Below, in pieces: positions 35,516-46,046 of a DNA stretch of 64,000 nt. The notes below the pieces were generated by a model. That model searched no databases and was not told the origin of the DNA. It saw nothing but the letters and a program-made list of their open reading frames with translations. Location of the stretch: positions 24,432,513-24,496,512 of the forward strand of contig OY743181.1 of the NCBI GenBank assembly GCA_963555705.1, given 5' to 3'. The translations under genes were made by a program, and so were the position numbers. How positions within the stretch are numbered: position 1 is the first letter of the stretch; every line of letters begins with the position of its first letter. This DNA comes from Ligustrum vulgare. Lineage: Eukaryota; Streptophyta; Magnoliopsida; Lamiales; Oleaceae.

Positions 35516-36065
35516 TTGTAGTGCCAAAAATGCACTCTCAATAAAACCAAGAAGATTAACTTTTTTTCGTATAATGAAGAAAATCCCAATTTCTATTTTG
35601 AAGAGAGAAACCAGAGCCGATTAACTTTTTTTTTCTTCTAATGAAGAAAATCCAAATTTCTATTTTGAAGAGAGAAACTAGAGCCCCTTTTCAACGAGAA
35701 ATGCACCAGCTCAAGAAAAATCTTGTTACACCTTTTATATATATATAAATAAAAAAAATAAAAAATAAATAAAACTTTGACCCCTTTTACAAGAAAAATC
35801 TTGTTACACCTTATATATATATATATATAAAACCTTGACCCCTTTTTGTAAAATATCCAAGTCCAAATTAACTTGTAAAATCATTTAATAACTTTATGCA
35901 ACTACTAAGAATTAGTTCCCAATCGATTTTAACGGTCGTAAGCCCTTTATTTATTTTTGTCCCCCGATTACTTTAAGTAATCCTCGAAATGCCACACAAA
36001 TTTATGTTAAACAAGATAGCATTTCTAAGGACTTGTTTGTTTGGTTCTAAGCCAATAATCCCACA

Positions 36066-36235
36066 CTCTATTTGGCAATTTAAAAACATATTTTTTTATA
36101 TTTTCTAGGTAAGATATGTGGTTAAAATTTCGAGAGAGAAAATACGTGTGGTAAAAAAGTGATTTGAAAAATTGTGTAAAAAAAACATGTTTTTAAACAT
36201 GTTTCTTTTAGTTTTCCTAACAGACACTAAAATGC
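36066..36235. repeat. Short dispersed repeat with TTTGGC / CAGACACT ends
   Basis: Shares ATGTGTGGTTAAAA- and TTTGAAAAATTGTGTAAAAA-like text with 15215-15340, 48310-48480 (opposite strand) and every unit of the array at 58.6-63.6 kb. Probably a decayed MITE family. It directly abuts the copia B 5' LTR edge. Confidence 0.55.
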
Positions 36236-36509
36236 TTCGATCTATTAGGGGTGATGCGAGAAAAGGTTCTTAAGAAGAAATTAGAGATGCACTAATAGCA
36301 CGGCCTATAAACTAAACCTCTTGCATTGCCCATATTCTTAGTTCTATAAGACAAATTAAGAGTGATGATATGCCATACAACTTGAGAGGAGATGCTCATG
36401 TTTGCGATCAATCAGTGGCTTAGGCGATGTCAACGTAAGCTAAAATCTTGAGCATAAAGCAGCGAGGCACAAGGAGGAGGAGGAAGAGGAGGAGGAGGAA
36501 GAAGAAGAA

Positions 36510-36549
<40 letters not shown>

Positions 36550-37617
36550 GTGTTATTGCATTTTATCATTGCAATTTTATAAGTTGTAGACTAAGTGCAA
36601 TTTCTCTTTTGTTTGACACTTCATGACGCCAACTCAAGCTCCTTCCTCTTACAATAGAATTTGAGAATTGATCTTAGGTGATGTTGACACTATTCGTGTG
36701 CGTGTGCTTTAGCCATTAGATGATTAGAAATATTCTTCGTAACAATTTCCGTAAAGATTTCTTCTTTTTACTTAATAAATTGAGGTGGACTCACTACATT
36801 GAGTGAGCTGATAAATTTTATCAATCAAAGTTTCTTGAACTATTAATTGAAATCAATTTGGTAATCCTTGCGTTGTTTTTCATTTCCGTACTTGTACATA
36901 TGAAAGCACAATATATAATTTGTGTAATTGCATTATGTGCTATGAAACCTCTAAAAGATTTGCAAGATGAATCATAGTGTGAGATCACGAAAATACACAA
37001 ATCTACACTACAACATACTATGTGAAAAAACCCTGAATGAATTCATTTATCAACACATGTAGCACTCGTTACATTACATGATGTAAAACACAAACTGGAA
37101 TAAGCAATTCCTTGAATCCATTAATATAAGGAAAATATATCACGTGTTATAGTTAATAAGTTGTGATGCATCTATGTTAGACGTCAAGACGTAATGTTTC
37201 AAACTTGGTCACGTGTTCAAACAATTAACATTCTACACAATATAAATGTATTTGGTTGATTCAGATTCAAGCACGTGTCATGTGATCTAAAACTTACATT
37301 TTTACGAGAATTAATGCAAATCATCGGTGACTGATTATTTATGGCAAATCAAAGGAATTTTATTTTCTTCTTCAATTGAAACCTGAACATAGTACTCTTA
37401 CCATCCTTGTAGTTGATTTTTCGGCCTTATCTTTTTCCTCTTCCATTTCCAAAAACAACATCTACTTTTTACATTGTTCACCATCCAATTCTTCCATCTT
37501 ATTCACATATAGAGAAACAGAACCCTTATCATCTATTTCCTTTTTTGCTACGTCCAAACCTTACAAGAAATCAATTTGGCATATCATGTATTAGGTTAAA
37601 TTCATCATTGGACAATT
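36236..37617. other. Non-coding interval with GAG/GAA/GAT trinucleotide tract
   Basis: No gene recognised. 36467-36547 is (GAG/GAA)n then (GAT)n, which in one frame would read about twelve E and eleven D, but the frame around it carries stops and no homology. The rest is AT-rich. Confidence 0.5.
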
Positions 37618-38560
37618 TGATAAGTGCATTTTGTGCACTTATTTAGGTTCTAAAACTAAGAAATTGAATCGTCGCTATGTAATATTTCTACTTAATTCGT
37701 TGCATTTTGTGTTTATTTCAATTATCAACCAAAATTCAGGAGAATGGATTAATTGAGATGAATAATGAGCATTAAGGGCAGTATGGACTAAAGTGAACTA
37801 TAAGGAAATGGATTTAAATAAGCAAGGATCAATCTGGAGTAAAACTGAAGGAAATCTGGGCTTTAGGGACTAAATTGCATAAATCAAAAGATAGTCTACC
37901 AGCAAATAAATGCGGATGATCCAAAGTTAAAGGAATGAAAATCATCCCCAAGTGATTGAGTAAGGATTGATTTTCAAGGCTTATCTTCAGTTTATAAACC
38001 TAAGCGACGGCTAATGACTGATTTTCAAGGTAGATCTTCACTTGATAAAATTAAATGATTGCCTTGGCTAACGCCAAGCGTTTTCTACAAAATTGGGTGA
38101 ATATTTTCTTTTCTTTTCAAACCTAGGTTTTAAGAGATTTTTTGCTTGAACTATGATTCTACCCTATTATAAATAGAGGAGACACAAGATTCAAAACTTA
38201 CCAAGAATTAGGCAAAACTTGAGGATTCAAGATCAAGATTTATAGCAAGAATGAAGATCAAGACTCATATCAAGATTCATCCATCAACAAGTCTAAATTC
38301 TACATTCGGGTGATGAATCATATTGAATCTTGTTGTTTAATCTTAATCATGTTTCTAGGATAAACTGTTTTATGTTGGATCGTGATGAAACTTTAATTTT
38401 AGATTATTTATTTTGATTTTTGTTTGATTTAAAGACATTTTTTTGGTTTGAGTAATTAATACTATCATTTTGCTTCTACAATTATATGCACAATAATTGT
38501 ATGATTTGTTGTGACGTGTTTTAAATTCAAAAGATAGAAATTTGATTAGACATATATTAA
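37618..38560 (+). repeat. LTR-like fragment with family A start motif
   Basis: Starts TGATAAGTGCATTTTGTGCAC, the same opening as the family A solo LTRs, preceded by CAATT. The family A 3' end signature (AGTC-ACTTTT-ACTTG-GCACTTGC) was not found downstream, so the right end is approximate. It may be a related LTR or a truncated copy. Confidence 0.45.
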
Positions 38561-39004
38561 TTGTCACAAAATTCGATAATGAATATAAAAATACAGTTAT
38601 ATTTTATGCGATCTCTCTAAGTGTTCATAAATTCATTAAAAACAACAAAAAATTGATTATAACAAAAAGTGTCAACCGCCTAATAGTGGCTACGTATCCA
38701 AACATATTTATAAAATAAAGTTACTTTTACTATTTATCCAAGCTTAGACATAGGTATGGTCATAATGTTTTTATTTTTCAATGCTACTATATTCTTCTAA
38801 TTCATCTTAATACAACCTCAAATATTAATAATTGGAGAAAGTAATTAAAGAACGTATCTTTGGCAATAAATACAAAAAGGCAAGTATATCAATGGCCTCA
38901 CAGAATCATATTGGCCAAATTAAGAGAGGGCGTGCTTTTAAACATTTCTAAATCTTTTGGTTACTGTTAGCGTTGTCATGTCATTAGGGTGCTTACACAG
39001 TTAC
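38561..39004. other. AT-rich stretch, no gene seen
   Basis: No conserved protein or terminal motif identified between the LTR-like fragment and the SINE-like repeat. Confidence 0.4.
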
Positions 39005-39288
39005 ACGCTAGGGAAGTCTTTGAAATTCTTAAATTCCATAGGTCCAAGGTTCGAAACCCCCCTGGGGACGCGTCCATCCAGTATGGAACAAAACCATTTA
39101 TTCGGTGGACAATACCTTGTGTTGATGATCTGTAAGCATCTCAATGGTGCCATGGAGGCCTTTGGAATTCTTAAATTTTATAGGTCCAAAGTTCGAAACC
39201 CCGTGGGGACGCGTTCACCAAGCGTGAAACAAAACCACTTATTCGATTGACAATACCGTGTGTTGACGACCTGTTAGCACCTCAAGGA
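39005..39288 (+). repeat. Two-copy tandem SINE-like (tRNA-related) repeat
   Basis: Two copies, period 142 bp, each with a Pol III B-box-like block (GGTTCGAAACC at 39048-39058; AGTTCGAAACC at 39190-39200). Each is preceded about 30 bp upstream by an A-box-like block (TAGGGAAGTCT in copy 1) and followed by ACAAAACCAYTTATTCG. Head-to-tail dimers occur in plant SINEs. No poly(A) tail or TSD was identified, so the class is tentative. Confidence 0.5.
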
Positions 39289-39929
39289 CATAGCAACGTC
39301 AACAGTTACCATTTTCAAATATTTTTCAGTGTACCTTTTTAAGTTCAAATTAATACAGATTCTCAAAGTGTTGTTTAGAGCATGATATCCTTGGCCCTTT
39401 CTTCCCAATTGCACTTTATGAATTGCTCATGGCTTGTAGGTGAACACTGATCGATTTACTAGGGCCTGTAGGGAGGGGGAGGTGCATTGCATTTGAATTC
39501 CTTACTCAGCAATAGGAATTATTCAAATTTGGCAATGGGACACAAGATTTAAATAAATGTTATCAAAATGCCAGTATTCGTGTAATTTTAATATTACTTA
39601 GTGCCATACTCCACATAATAATCCATTCAAAGAATTTGTATTTCATTTCCAAGAAATCAAGATTCATTTTGCCATCAAAAATAGTTCCATTGCAGATTAT
39701 GTCACAATAGCTGAAATCCAACAAAAATGATGAGTTCATAGAATTCAGTAGTTTCTACTAATTCCATCATCTGTATTTTTTTTTTTTTGTCTCCCTCTCT
39801 TTTTTTGGATTAGTTGTTACATGCAATGAAGATGAGATTAAAGATCTTAGAGATTAGAACATATGATGAGAGATTGGGGAGCTTCCTTCACTTGTTTTGC
39901 ATCGGTCAATGTGTCATCTACTCGACTGA
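39289..39929. other. Non-coding interval upstream of the small CACTA derivative
   Basis: No gene supported. It may hold distal promoter sequence of the GDSL pseudogene. Confidence 0.4.
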
Positions 39930-40613
39930 CACTACAAAAAAAAAAAAAAAAATGCTTTTTCCGACGGAAAAATTCGTCGGTAAAAGGTCATTTTCCGTCG
40001 GAAATGCTTTTTTCCGACGGACTTTACCCGTCGGAAAATTCATCGGAGAAAACCCCGTCGGTAATACTTTCCGACGGAAAAATGACCTTAATTTCCCAAA
40101 AAAAAAAATAATAAAATAAAAAATAATATTAAGCTGTACCCACCCAACCCGGCCCACCCCACCCCACCCACCAGACCCGACCCGCTAAGCCAAGATAAAT
40201 TATTTTTTTCAAAGAGTATAGTTTGGGAATTGAACCCTTGACCAAAGGGCAGTGAAGAAGTAACTGAACCATTAGACCAATTAAGTTTTTGTGAATAAGT
40301 TTATTTTTATAAATATATATTAATTATTTATGTTAGTAATATGGTTTTTTTTTTTTTTTTTTAAATTTGTAAAAATACGCTATTCATTTTTTTTTTAATT
40401 ATTTTTCATCGAAATTTTCCGATGGGAAATAAATTACCGTCGGAAACAGAAGTTAATATTTCCGTCGGAAATTTCCGACGGGAGTTTGTTTCCGTCATAA
40501 ATTTCAGACGATAATTTATTTTCCGTCGAAAAATTTCGACGGTAGTAATTTCTTCGGTCGGAAATTTCCGACGATGCCGACTACCGTCGGAGAAACCCTA
40601 TTTTTTAGTAGTG
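39930..40613. mobile_element. Non-autonomous CACTA derivative (684 bp) with CCGACGGAAA repeats
   Basis: Ends CACTACAAAAAAA and TTTTTTAGTAGTG with a perfect 3-bp TSD TGA (39927-39929, 40614-40616). The subterminal zones hold at least a dozen TTCCGACGGAAA/TTTCCGTCGG palindromic units, about 39958-40085 and 40410-40590. The middle carries a tRNA-like segment (40225-40280, minus). It sits 75 bp upstream of a TATA box. There is no transposase; it must be mobilised in trans by a CACTA with matching ends. Confidence 0.9.
40225..40280 (-). other. tRNA-like Pol III A/B box pair within the CACTA derivative
   Basis: Minus strand: A-box-like TTGGTCTAATGGTT (40267-40280), 30 bases, then B-box-like GGTTCAATTCCC (40225-40236). 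Order and spacing match a tRNA internal promoter. It is not a complete tRNA, since a cloverleaf cannot be closed. Confidence 0.5.
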
Positions 40614-41437
40614 TGATACAGCGTAATAGTATTAGCAATGGGAGTAGCCATGTGTAACATTTGCGTAATGCATTTGCTTACTCAACTACTATATAAAGGG
40701 GAAGCTAGCTTTGAGTTTTCTTCATCAGCTTTCTGTAAATCTTCAATTTCTGGGACTCGAATTCTGATACAGGTGCCTTCTGTTCAGCTTTTCCTTCTCA
40801 GCCATCCCCTAATGGCATGACTTATTTCAGAAAGCAGACTGGTCGAGCCACAGATGGGAGGCTCTACATCGATTTTCTCGATAAGTTTCAACTATTTTAC
40901 ATTTTTAATGTCAATATCTTTGCTCTTTTTATTTATTAAAGATATTAGTTATTTACCTTTTTACTTTCTATGCAGCGCAAGCTTTGGGATTGCCATTTAT
41001 AAGCCCTTATTTACAATCCATTGGATCTGATTACAGGCATGGTGCAAATTTTGCTACATTGGCCTCCACAGTATCCCAGCCGACTACTTCCTTATTTGAC
41101 GGTGGAGTTAGCCCTCTCTATTTAGATGTTCAACTCAACCAAATGAAGCTTTTCAAAGCCAAAGTCAATGGATCCGGAGGTAATAGCATGTTTTTCTAAA
41201 CAATTTTGGCATGCTTGGTCGGGAGGATTATATAGCATTAAACAATCGTCATTACGTTGTTTAGTCTTATCTAATACTACATACCGAACATAAACCTGAG
41301 AGAATTTTTGACAAAATTATTGGCAGAAATATATTTTTTCACACATCATATCACCTCCAGAATCAACAGTGCCCCCATATAATTCTATAAAGCTATCTGG
41401 CAAAATCTCGTGTACAAATGACTTTTTTCCATGAACT

Positions 41438-41937
41438 TGTTGAAAAATGGGGCTAAAATGTGGCCTAATTTTGTTGAAATTGGAAGACAAAAGCTAGTCA
41501 AAAGGAGCCAACTTTTGACAAAAGACATGGAGCTAAAATGTGGCCTAATTTTGTTGAAAATTTGTCATGCATACTTGTGAATTTTGCCTATAAATAGAAG
41601 GCTAAAATTCACTTGTAATACACCACCACAACAAAGAGTGATCTTGTGTAGAGAGCAACACAAGAGAGACATTTCACAAAATAGGGAGAAAAGTGAGTTG
41701 GAGAGAATAGCCTTTGCATAGGCAGATAAAAATACAGTGTAGTATTTTTGTACTCCTCATATTTCGAGTTAGTGAAATATATTGGTGTGGGTCCGTGGAC
41801 GTAGGCAAATTGCTGAACCACGTAAATCTTTGTGTTTCGTATTTGCATTTTATTTTTGCGTATTTATATTTTCTCAGTCCAATTTATTTGTGTCACATCG
41901 ATCCTGGGCGGGATTAGTTGCGTCCTAATTCCCAACA
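41438..41937 (+). repeat. 5' LTR of the young copia element
   Basis: 500 bp, TGTTGAAAAATGG...CCTAATTCCCAACA. A TATA box (TATAAATAG, 41589-41597) marks the promoter. U3 contains an internal duplication of GCTAAAATGTGGCCTAATTT (about 41451 and 41532). Confidence 0.97.
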
Positions 41938-41939
41938 AT

Positions 41940-41951
41940 TGGTATCAGAGC
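41940..41951 (+). other. Primer-binding site of the young copia element
   Basis: TGGTATCAGAGC, two bases after the LTR, complementary to initiator tRNA-Met. Confidence 0.93.
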
Positions 41952-42064
41952 TTTGGCTCATTGAGATCTTTTGAAATTCTTAGTATGCTCTGTGGTTGCA
42001 GCTTTGACTGATCTTCCACATCAGAAAAGATTTCTTTAGACTGTTTTGTGATTGAGTGTGAACA

Positions 42065-45000
42065 ATGTCGACAGATGAGAAAATATCCAAAATTGACAAA
42101 TTTGATGGTTCAAATTTTGGATTTTGGAAAATGCAAATGGAGGACTATCTGTACCAGAAGGATCTATACAAGCCACTAAAAGAAAAGCCAGAAGATATAA
42201 GCCAGGGGGATTGGGAGTTGCTTGATCGAAAAGCACTCGGCACAATCAGGCTGACGTTGTCAAAGTCAGTAGCCTTCAACATAAAAAATGAGAAGACGAC
42301 AGAGTCTCTCATGGCAGCCCTTTCTAGCATGTACGAACAGCCATCTGCAGCAAATAAAGTCCACTTAATTAAAAAGCTGTTCAATATGAAGATGGCCGAA
42401 GGCGGAAGATTTGGGGAGCACCTAAATGAATTCAATGAAGTGACGGACCAGCTAAACACAGTCGAAATCACTTTTAGTGATGAAGTTCGAGCTCTGTTAA
42501 TTCTTGGGCAGTTGCCAGACAGCTGGAATGGTACAGTCACAGCAATTAGTGGCTCTGCCGGAAAGTCAAAATTGAAGTTCGATGATGTCGTAAGCATGAT
42601 CTTAACGGAGGAGATCAGACGACAATCAGAAGGTGCCTCAACTTCAGGATCGGCGTTGAACGTGGAAAGCAGAGGCAGAAATTCTAACAGAGGAAATGGG
42701 CGGGGCAACGGAAAATTCAGAAGTGGCAGATCGAGGTCCAGAAATCCAAACAATTCCAACAAGACAAAGGTTGTGGAATGTTGGAAGTGTGGGAAGACCG
42801 GTCATTACAAAAATCAGTGCACAGCACCTCCAAAAGAAAAGGAGGACAGGACAGAAGTCAATGTTGTGGAAGAGGAAGCGGACGATGCTTTGATATGCTC
42901 TTTGGAGAGAAAAACGGAATACTGGGTAATTGATTCCGGAGCATCTTTTCATGCTACCTCAAACAAGGAGTTTTTTGTAAACTATACGCGGGGTGATTTT
43001 GGCAGAGTATATCTCGGTAATGATCAACCGTGTGGCGTGGTCGGAAAAGGTGATGTACAGATCAAGATCAATGGATCTGTGTGGAAGCTGAAGGACGTGA
43101 GACATATTCCAGAATTGAGGAAGAACTTGATCTCCGTCAAGCAATTGTCGGGAGAAGGACATGTCACCACCTTCTCTGGTGATAACTGGAAGATCACCAA
43201 GGGCGCCATGATTATCGCTCGAGGCAAGGATACTGGCACCCTCTACACAACGGCGGATGCTTGTGTGACAATTGCAGTTGCTAAAAGCAAGGAGGGCCCA
43301 AACTTGTGGCACCAGAGACTTGGGCATATGAGTCAGAAGGGACTCAAGTATATGCATGCAAAGGGGAAACTACCAGAGCTTCAGTCTACTGATATAGACT
43401 TATGCGAGAGTTGCATCTTTGGGAAGCAGACCAGGGTGAGTTTCAACATTAGTGGCAGAACTCGGAAGCAAGAGAAACTTGAGTTAGTCCACACAGACGT
43501 TTGGGGACCAACCGCAGTTTCATCCATTGGCGGAAAGTCATACTTTGTGACTTTCATTGATGACCACTCGAGAAAAGTGTGGGTTTATTTCTTGAGACAC
43601 AAGTCCGAAGTATTCGATGTGTTCAAGAAGTGGAAAGCCATGGTGGAAAATGAAACAGGATTGCGAGTAAAGAAGCTGAGGTCCGACAACGGAGGAGAAT
43701 ATACGGATATGGCGTTCAAGAAGTTCTGTTACCAGAATGGCATCAAAATGGAGAGGACGTTGCCAGGGACTCCACAGCAAAATGGAGTTGCAGAACGTAT
43801 GAACCGGACATTAACGGAGAGAGCCAGAAGCATGAGGTTACATGCAGGCTTGCCCAAACAGTTTTGGGCAGAAGCAGTCAACACAGCGGTGTACTTGATC
43901 AATCGAGGACCCTCGGTACCGTTGGAGTACAGGATACCGGAGGAAGTATGGAGCGGAAAAGAAATAAAACTTTCCCACATGAAAGTTTTTGGATGTGTCG
44001 CATATGTACATATTAGTGATCAGGCAAGGGGCAAGCTAGACCCCAAATCACTAAAGTGCACATTCATTGGATATGGCGGAGATGAGTTCGGCTACCGCTT
44101 ATGGGATGACCAGAACAGAAAGGTCATCAGAAGCAGGGATGTCATATTCAACGAGAAGGTTATGTACAAGGACAGAAATGCAGTGCAGTCCGATGACACA
44201 GTACATGATGGTCCAACATATGTTGAGTTGGATGATGCTCCAGAAAGTAGTACGTCGCAGCAGACAGAGGAGGATCTGCAGTTACAGGAGCCTGTTCTAG
44301 AGACTGATGCATCACAGTCTCCAGTCCCTGTTCTTAGAAGGTCAACCAGACCTCATGTTCCAAATAGAAAGTACATGAGCTACATGTTACTTACTGATGC
44401 AGGTGAACCTGAATGCTATCATGAGGCATGTCAGGTCGGTGATTCTGGCAAGTGGGAGCTTGCAATGAAAGATGAGATAAAGTCTCTCATCTCTAACCAG
44501 ACGTGGGAACTAGCCGAGTTACCTACAGGAAAGAGAGCTCTACACAATAAGTGGGTGTACAGAATCAAGGAGGAACATGATGGATCAAAGAGATACAAGG
44601 CGAGGTTGGTGGTCAAAGGTTTCCAGCAGAAAGAAGGAATTGACTACACGGAAATATTTTCGCCAGTTGTGAAGCTGACAACAATCAGATCAGTCTTGAG
44701 TATTGTTGCAGCAGAGGGTTTGCACTTGGAGCAGTTAGATGTAAAAACTGCTTTCCTCCATGGTGACCTTGAGGAGGAAATATATATGCAGCAGCCAGAA
44801 GGCTTCTCAGTCAAAGGAAAGGAGAAGCTCATTTGCAAATTGAAGAAGAGCCTGTATGGCTTAAAGCAAGCCCCGAGACAGTGGTACAAGAAGTTCGACG
44901 GATTTATGCAGAAAAATGGCTACTTCAAATGTAATGCTGACCATTGTTGTTACTTCAGGAGATTCGAGTCCAGTTATATAATTTTGCTACTTTATGTCGA

Positions 45001-45955
45001 TGATATGTTAGTAGCAGGCTCAGATATGGACGAAATCAAGAAGTTAAAGATGCAGCTGTCAGCAGAATTCGAAATGAAGGACTTGGGTGCAGCGAAGCAG
45101 ATTCTCGGAATGAGGATTTTCAGAGATAAGCAGAAGGGTATCTTGCAGTTATCTCAGGCCAAGTACATTAGTCAAGTTCTGCAGAGATTTAACATGTGCA
45201 GTGCAAAGGCTGTCAGTACGCCACTAGCTAATCACTTCCGTCTATCTAGTGATCAGAGTCCTAAGACAGAGGACGAGATAAACTTCATGGCTAAAATACC
45301 ATATGCCTCAGCCATTGGAAGTTTGATGTATGCCATGGTTTGTACCAGACCAGATATTGCTCATGCAGTGGGAGTTGTGAGCAGGTTTATGGCAAATCCA
45401 GGAAAGCAGCATTGGGAAGCATTAAAGTGGATATTAAGATATCTACGGGGAACTACTGATAGATGCTTATGCTTTGGACGAGGCGAGGTGGCTCTACAAG
45501 GCTTTGTAGATGCAGATTTTGCTGGCGAGGTAGATCGCAGGAGAAGTACTACTGGTTATGTTTTCACAGTAGGTACTACTGCAGTTAGCTGGATTTCACA
45601 GATACAGAAGATTGTTGCTCTATCCACTACAGAAGCAGAGTACGTGGCAGTAACCGAGGCTAGCAAAGAAATGATCTGGTTACAGGGTTTGTTGGCAGAA
45701 TTGGGATTCAGTCAGGAGAAGAATGTTTTGCACAGTGATAGTCAGAGTGCGATACATCTGGCAAAGAATTCAGCATTTCATTCTAGAACCAAGCACATTG
45801 GACTCCGTTATCACTTCATCAGGTCTCTTCTAGAGGATGAAGTATTAACACTAGAGAAGATCCAGGGTAGCAAGAACCCAGCCGACATGATGACCAAGAC
45901 AGTAACAAAGGAAAAATTGGAGCTGTGCTCAGCTTCAATTGGTCTTCTGAAGTGA
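42065..45955 (+). CDS. Ty1-copia Gag-Pol polyprotein, 1296 aa, uninterrupted
   Basis: Encodes all functions for retrotransposition in one frame. Gag spans about residues 1-235. The zinc knuckle CWKCGKTGHYKNQC is at 239-252. Protease DSGASFHAT starts at 290. The integrase HHCC zinc region is at 416-451 and its catalytic triad is D478, D541 and E577 (D35E spacing, in HTDVWG, RSDNGGEY and NGVAERMNR). Reverse transcriptase has the LDVKTAFL aspartate at 892 and YVDD at 977-980. RNase H has its first aspartate at about 1149 (DADFAGEVD) and the STTEAEY motif near 1195. The order PR-IN-RT-RH defines Ty1-copia; the text is closest to the Tnt1/Tork type. The ATG lies 113 bases after the primer-binding site. 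All catalytic residues are present. Confidence 0.97.
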   Translation: MSTDEKISKIDKFDGSNFGFWKMQMEDYLYQKDLYKPLKEKPEDISQGDWELLDRKALGTIRLTLSKSVAFNIKNEKTTESLMAALSSMYEQPSAANKVHLIKKLFNMKMAEGGRFGEHLNEFNEVTDQLNTVEITFSDEVRALLILGQLPDSWNGTVTAISGSAGKSKLKFDDVVSMILTEEIRRQSEGASTSGSALNVESRGRNSNRGNGRGNGKFRSGRSRSRNPNNSNKTKVVECWKCGKTGHYKNQCTAPPKEKEDRTEVNVVEEEADDALICSLERKTEYWVIDSGASFHATSNKEFFVNYTRGDFGRVYLGNDQPCGVVGKGDVQIKINGSVWKLKDVRHIPELRKNLISVKQLSGEGHVTTFSGDNWKITKGAMIIARGKDTGTLYTTADACVTIAVAKSKEGPNLWHQRLGHMSQKGLKYMHAKGKLPELQSTDIDLCESCIFGKQTRVSFNISGRTRKQEKLELVHTDVWGPTAVSSIGGKSYFVTFIDDHSRKVWVYFLRHKSEVFDVFKKWKAMVENETGLRVKKLRSDNGGEYTDMAFKKFCYQNGIKMERTLPGTPQQNGVAERMNRTLTERARSMRLHAGLPKQFWAEAVNTAVYLINRGPSVPLEYRIPEEVWSGKEIKLSHMKVFGCVAYVHISDQARGKLDPKSLKCTFIGYGGDEFGYRLWDDQNRKVIRSRDVIFNEKVMYKDRNAVQSDDTVHDGPTYVELDDAPESSTSQQTEEDLQLQEPVLETDASQSPVPVLRRSTRPHVPNRKYMSYMLLTDAGEPECYHEACQVGDSGKWELAMKDEIKSLISNQTWELAELPTGKRALHNKWVYRIKEEHDGSKRYKARLVVKGFQQKEGIDYTEIFSPVVKLTTIRSVLSIVAAEGLHLEQLDVKTAFLHGDLEEEIYMQQPEGFSVKGKEKLICKLKKSLYGLKQAPRQWYKKFDGFMQKNGYFKCNADHCCYFRRFESSYIILLLYVDDMLVAGSDMDEIKKLKMQLSAEFEMKDLGAAKQILGMRIFRDKQKGILQLSQAKYISQVLQRFNMCSAKAVSTPLANHFRLSSDQSPKTEDEINFMAKIPYASAIGSLMYAMVCTRPDIAHAVGVVSRFMANPGKQHWEALKWILRYLRGTTDRCLCFGRGEVALQGFVDADFAGEVDRRRSTTGYVFTVGTTAVSWISQIQKIVALSTTEAEYVAVTEASKEMIWLQGLLAELGFSQEKNVLHSDSQSAIHLAKNSAFHSRTKHIGLRYHFIRSLLEDEVLTLEKIQGSKNPADMMTKTVTKEKLELCSASIGLLK

Positions 45956-46032
45956 AGACAAAGGAAATGACTCACACCATATTTCACAAGGAGTTGCAAG
46001 AAGGAGATATCTCAGGGGAAGCCACATTTGTC

Positions 46033-46046
46033 CCCAAGTGGGAGAT
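46033..46046 (+). other. Polypurine tract of the young copia element
   Basis: CCCCAAGTGGGAGAT directly precedes the 3' LTR. Such a tract primes plus-strand DNA synthesis. Confidence 0.85.

Larger units (their letters stand above)
27856..35523 (-). mobile_element. CACTA (En/Spm) transposon, 7.7 kb, inserted in the copia B 5' LTR
   Basis: The ends read CACTACAACAAAG and CTTTTGTTGTAGTG, flanked by a perfect 3-bp TSD CCA (27853-27855, 35524-35526). The paired copia LTR gives the empty-site sequence. Subterminal regions (27873-28125 and 35237-35515) are arrays of palindromic TTTACGGCGTGC...GCACGCCGTAAA units. A minus-strand gene set encodes a TNP2-type transposase (30485-32837) and an En/Spm TNPA-like protein (28574-30400). 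The lesions are few, so this is a fairly recent copy. Confidence 0.95.
24201..36065 (-). mobile_element. Ty1-copia element B (gag-protease deletion derivative), minus strand, 5' LTR split by CACTA
   Basis: The 3' LTR is 24201-24721. The 5' LTR is 27732-27855 plus 35527-36065. The primer-binding site is 27719-27730 (GCTCTGATACCA on the plus strand), and a purine-rich tract on the minus strand precedes the 3' LTR (AAGGTGAAGGAA). Only gag and protease are recognisable; integrase, reverse transcriptase and RNase H are absent. Flanks CTCCG and CTCTA may be a degraded TSD. The 5' LTR is longer than the 3' LTR partly through an internal duplication (35555-35690). Confidence 0.8.

Noticed and set aside
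36467..36600. Acidic E/D-run protein tail
   Set aside because: It is a trinucleotide microsatellite. No start, domain or splice signal links it to a gene, and stops follow soon after.
40225..40280. A functional tRNA gene on the minus strand
   Set aside because: A and B boxes are present, but acceptor and anticodon stems cannot be paired into a cloverleaf. Kept only as a tRNA-like promoter pair.
40880..40975. GDSL intron 1 as a genuine AT-AG or minor (U12) intron
   Set aside because: It begins ATAAGT, not ATATCC, and ends GCAG. A GT-to-AT mutation of a normal donor is simpler, fitting the other lesions.
41609..41848. A 79-codon frame repeated at 46218-46457
   Set aside because: It lies antisense within both LTRs of the young copia element. 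Identity reflects LTR duplication, not a gene.
42036..45999. Many minus-strand and alternative-frame open frames opposite the copia polyprotein
   Set aside because: Shadows of the 1296-codon plus-strand frame. None has independent homology.
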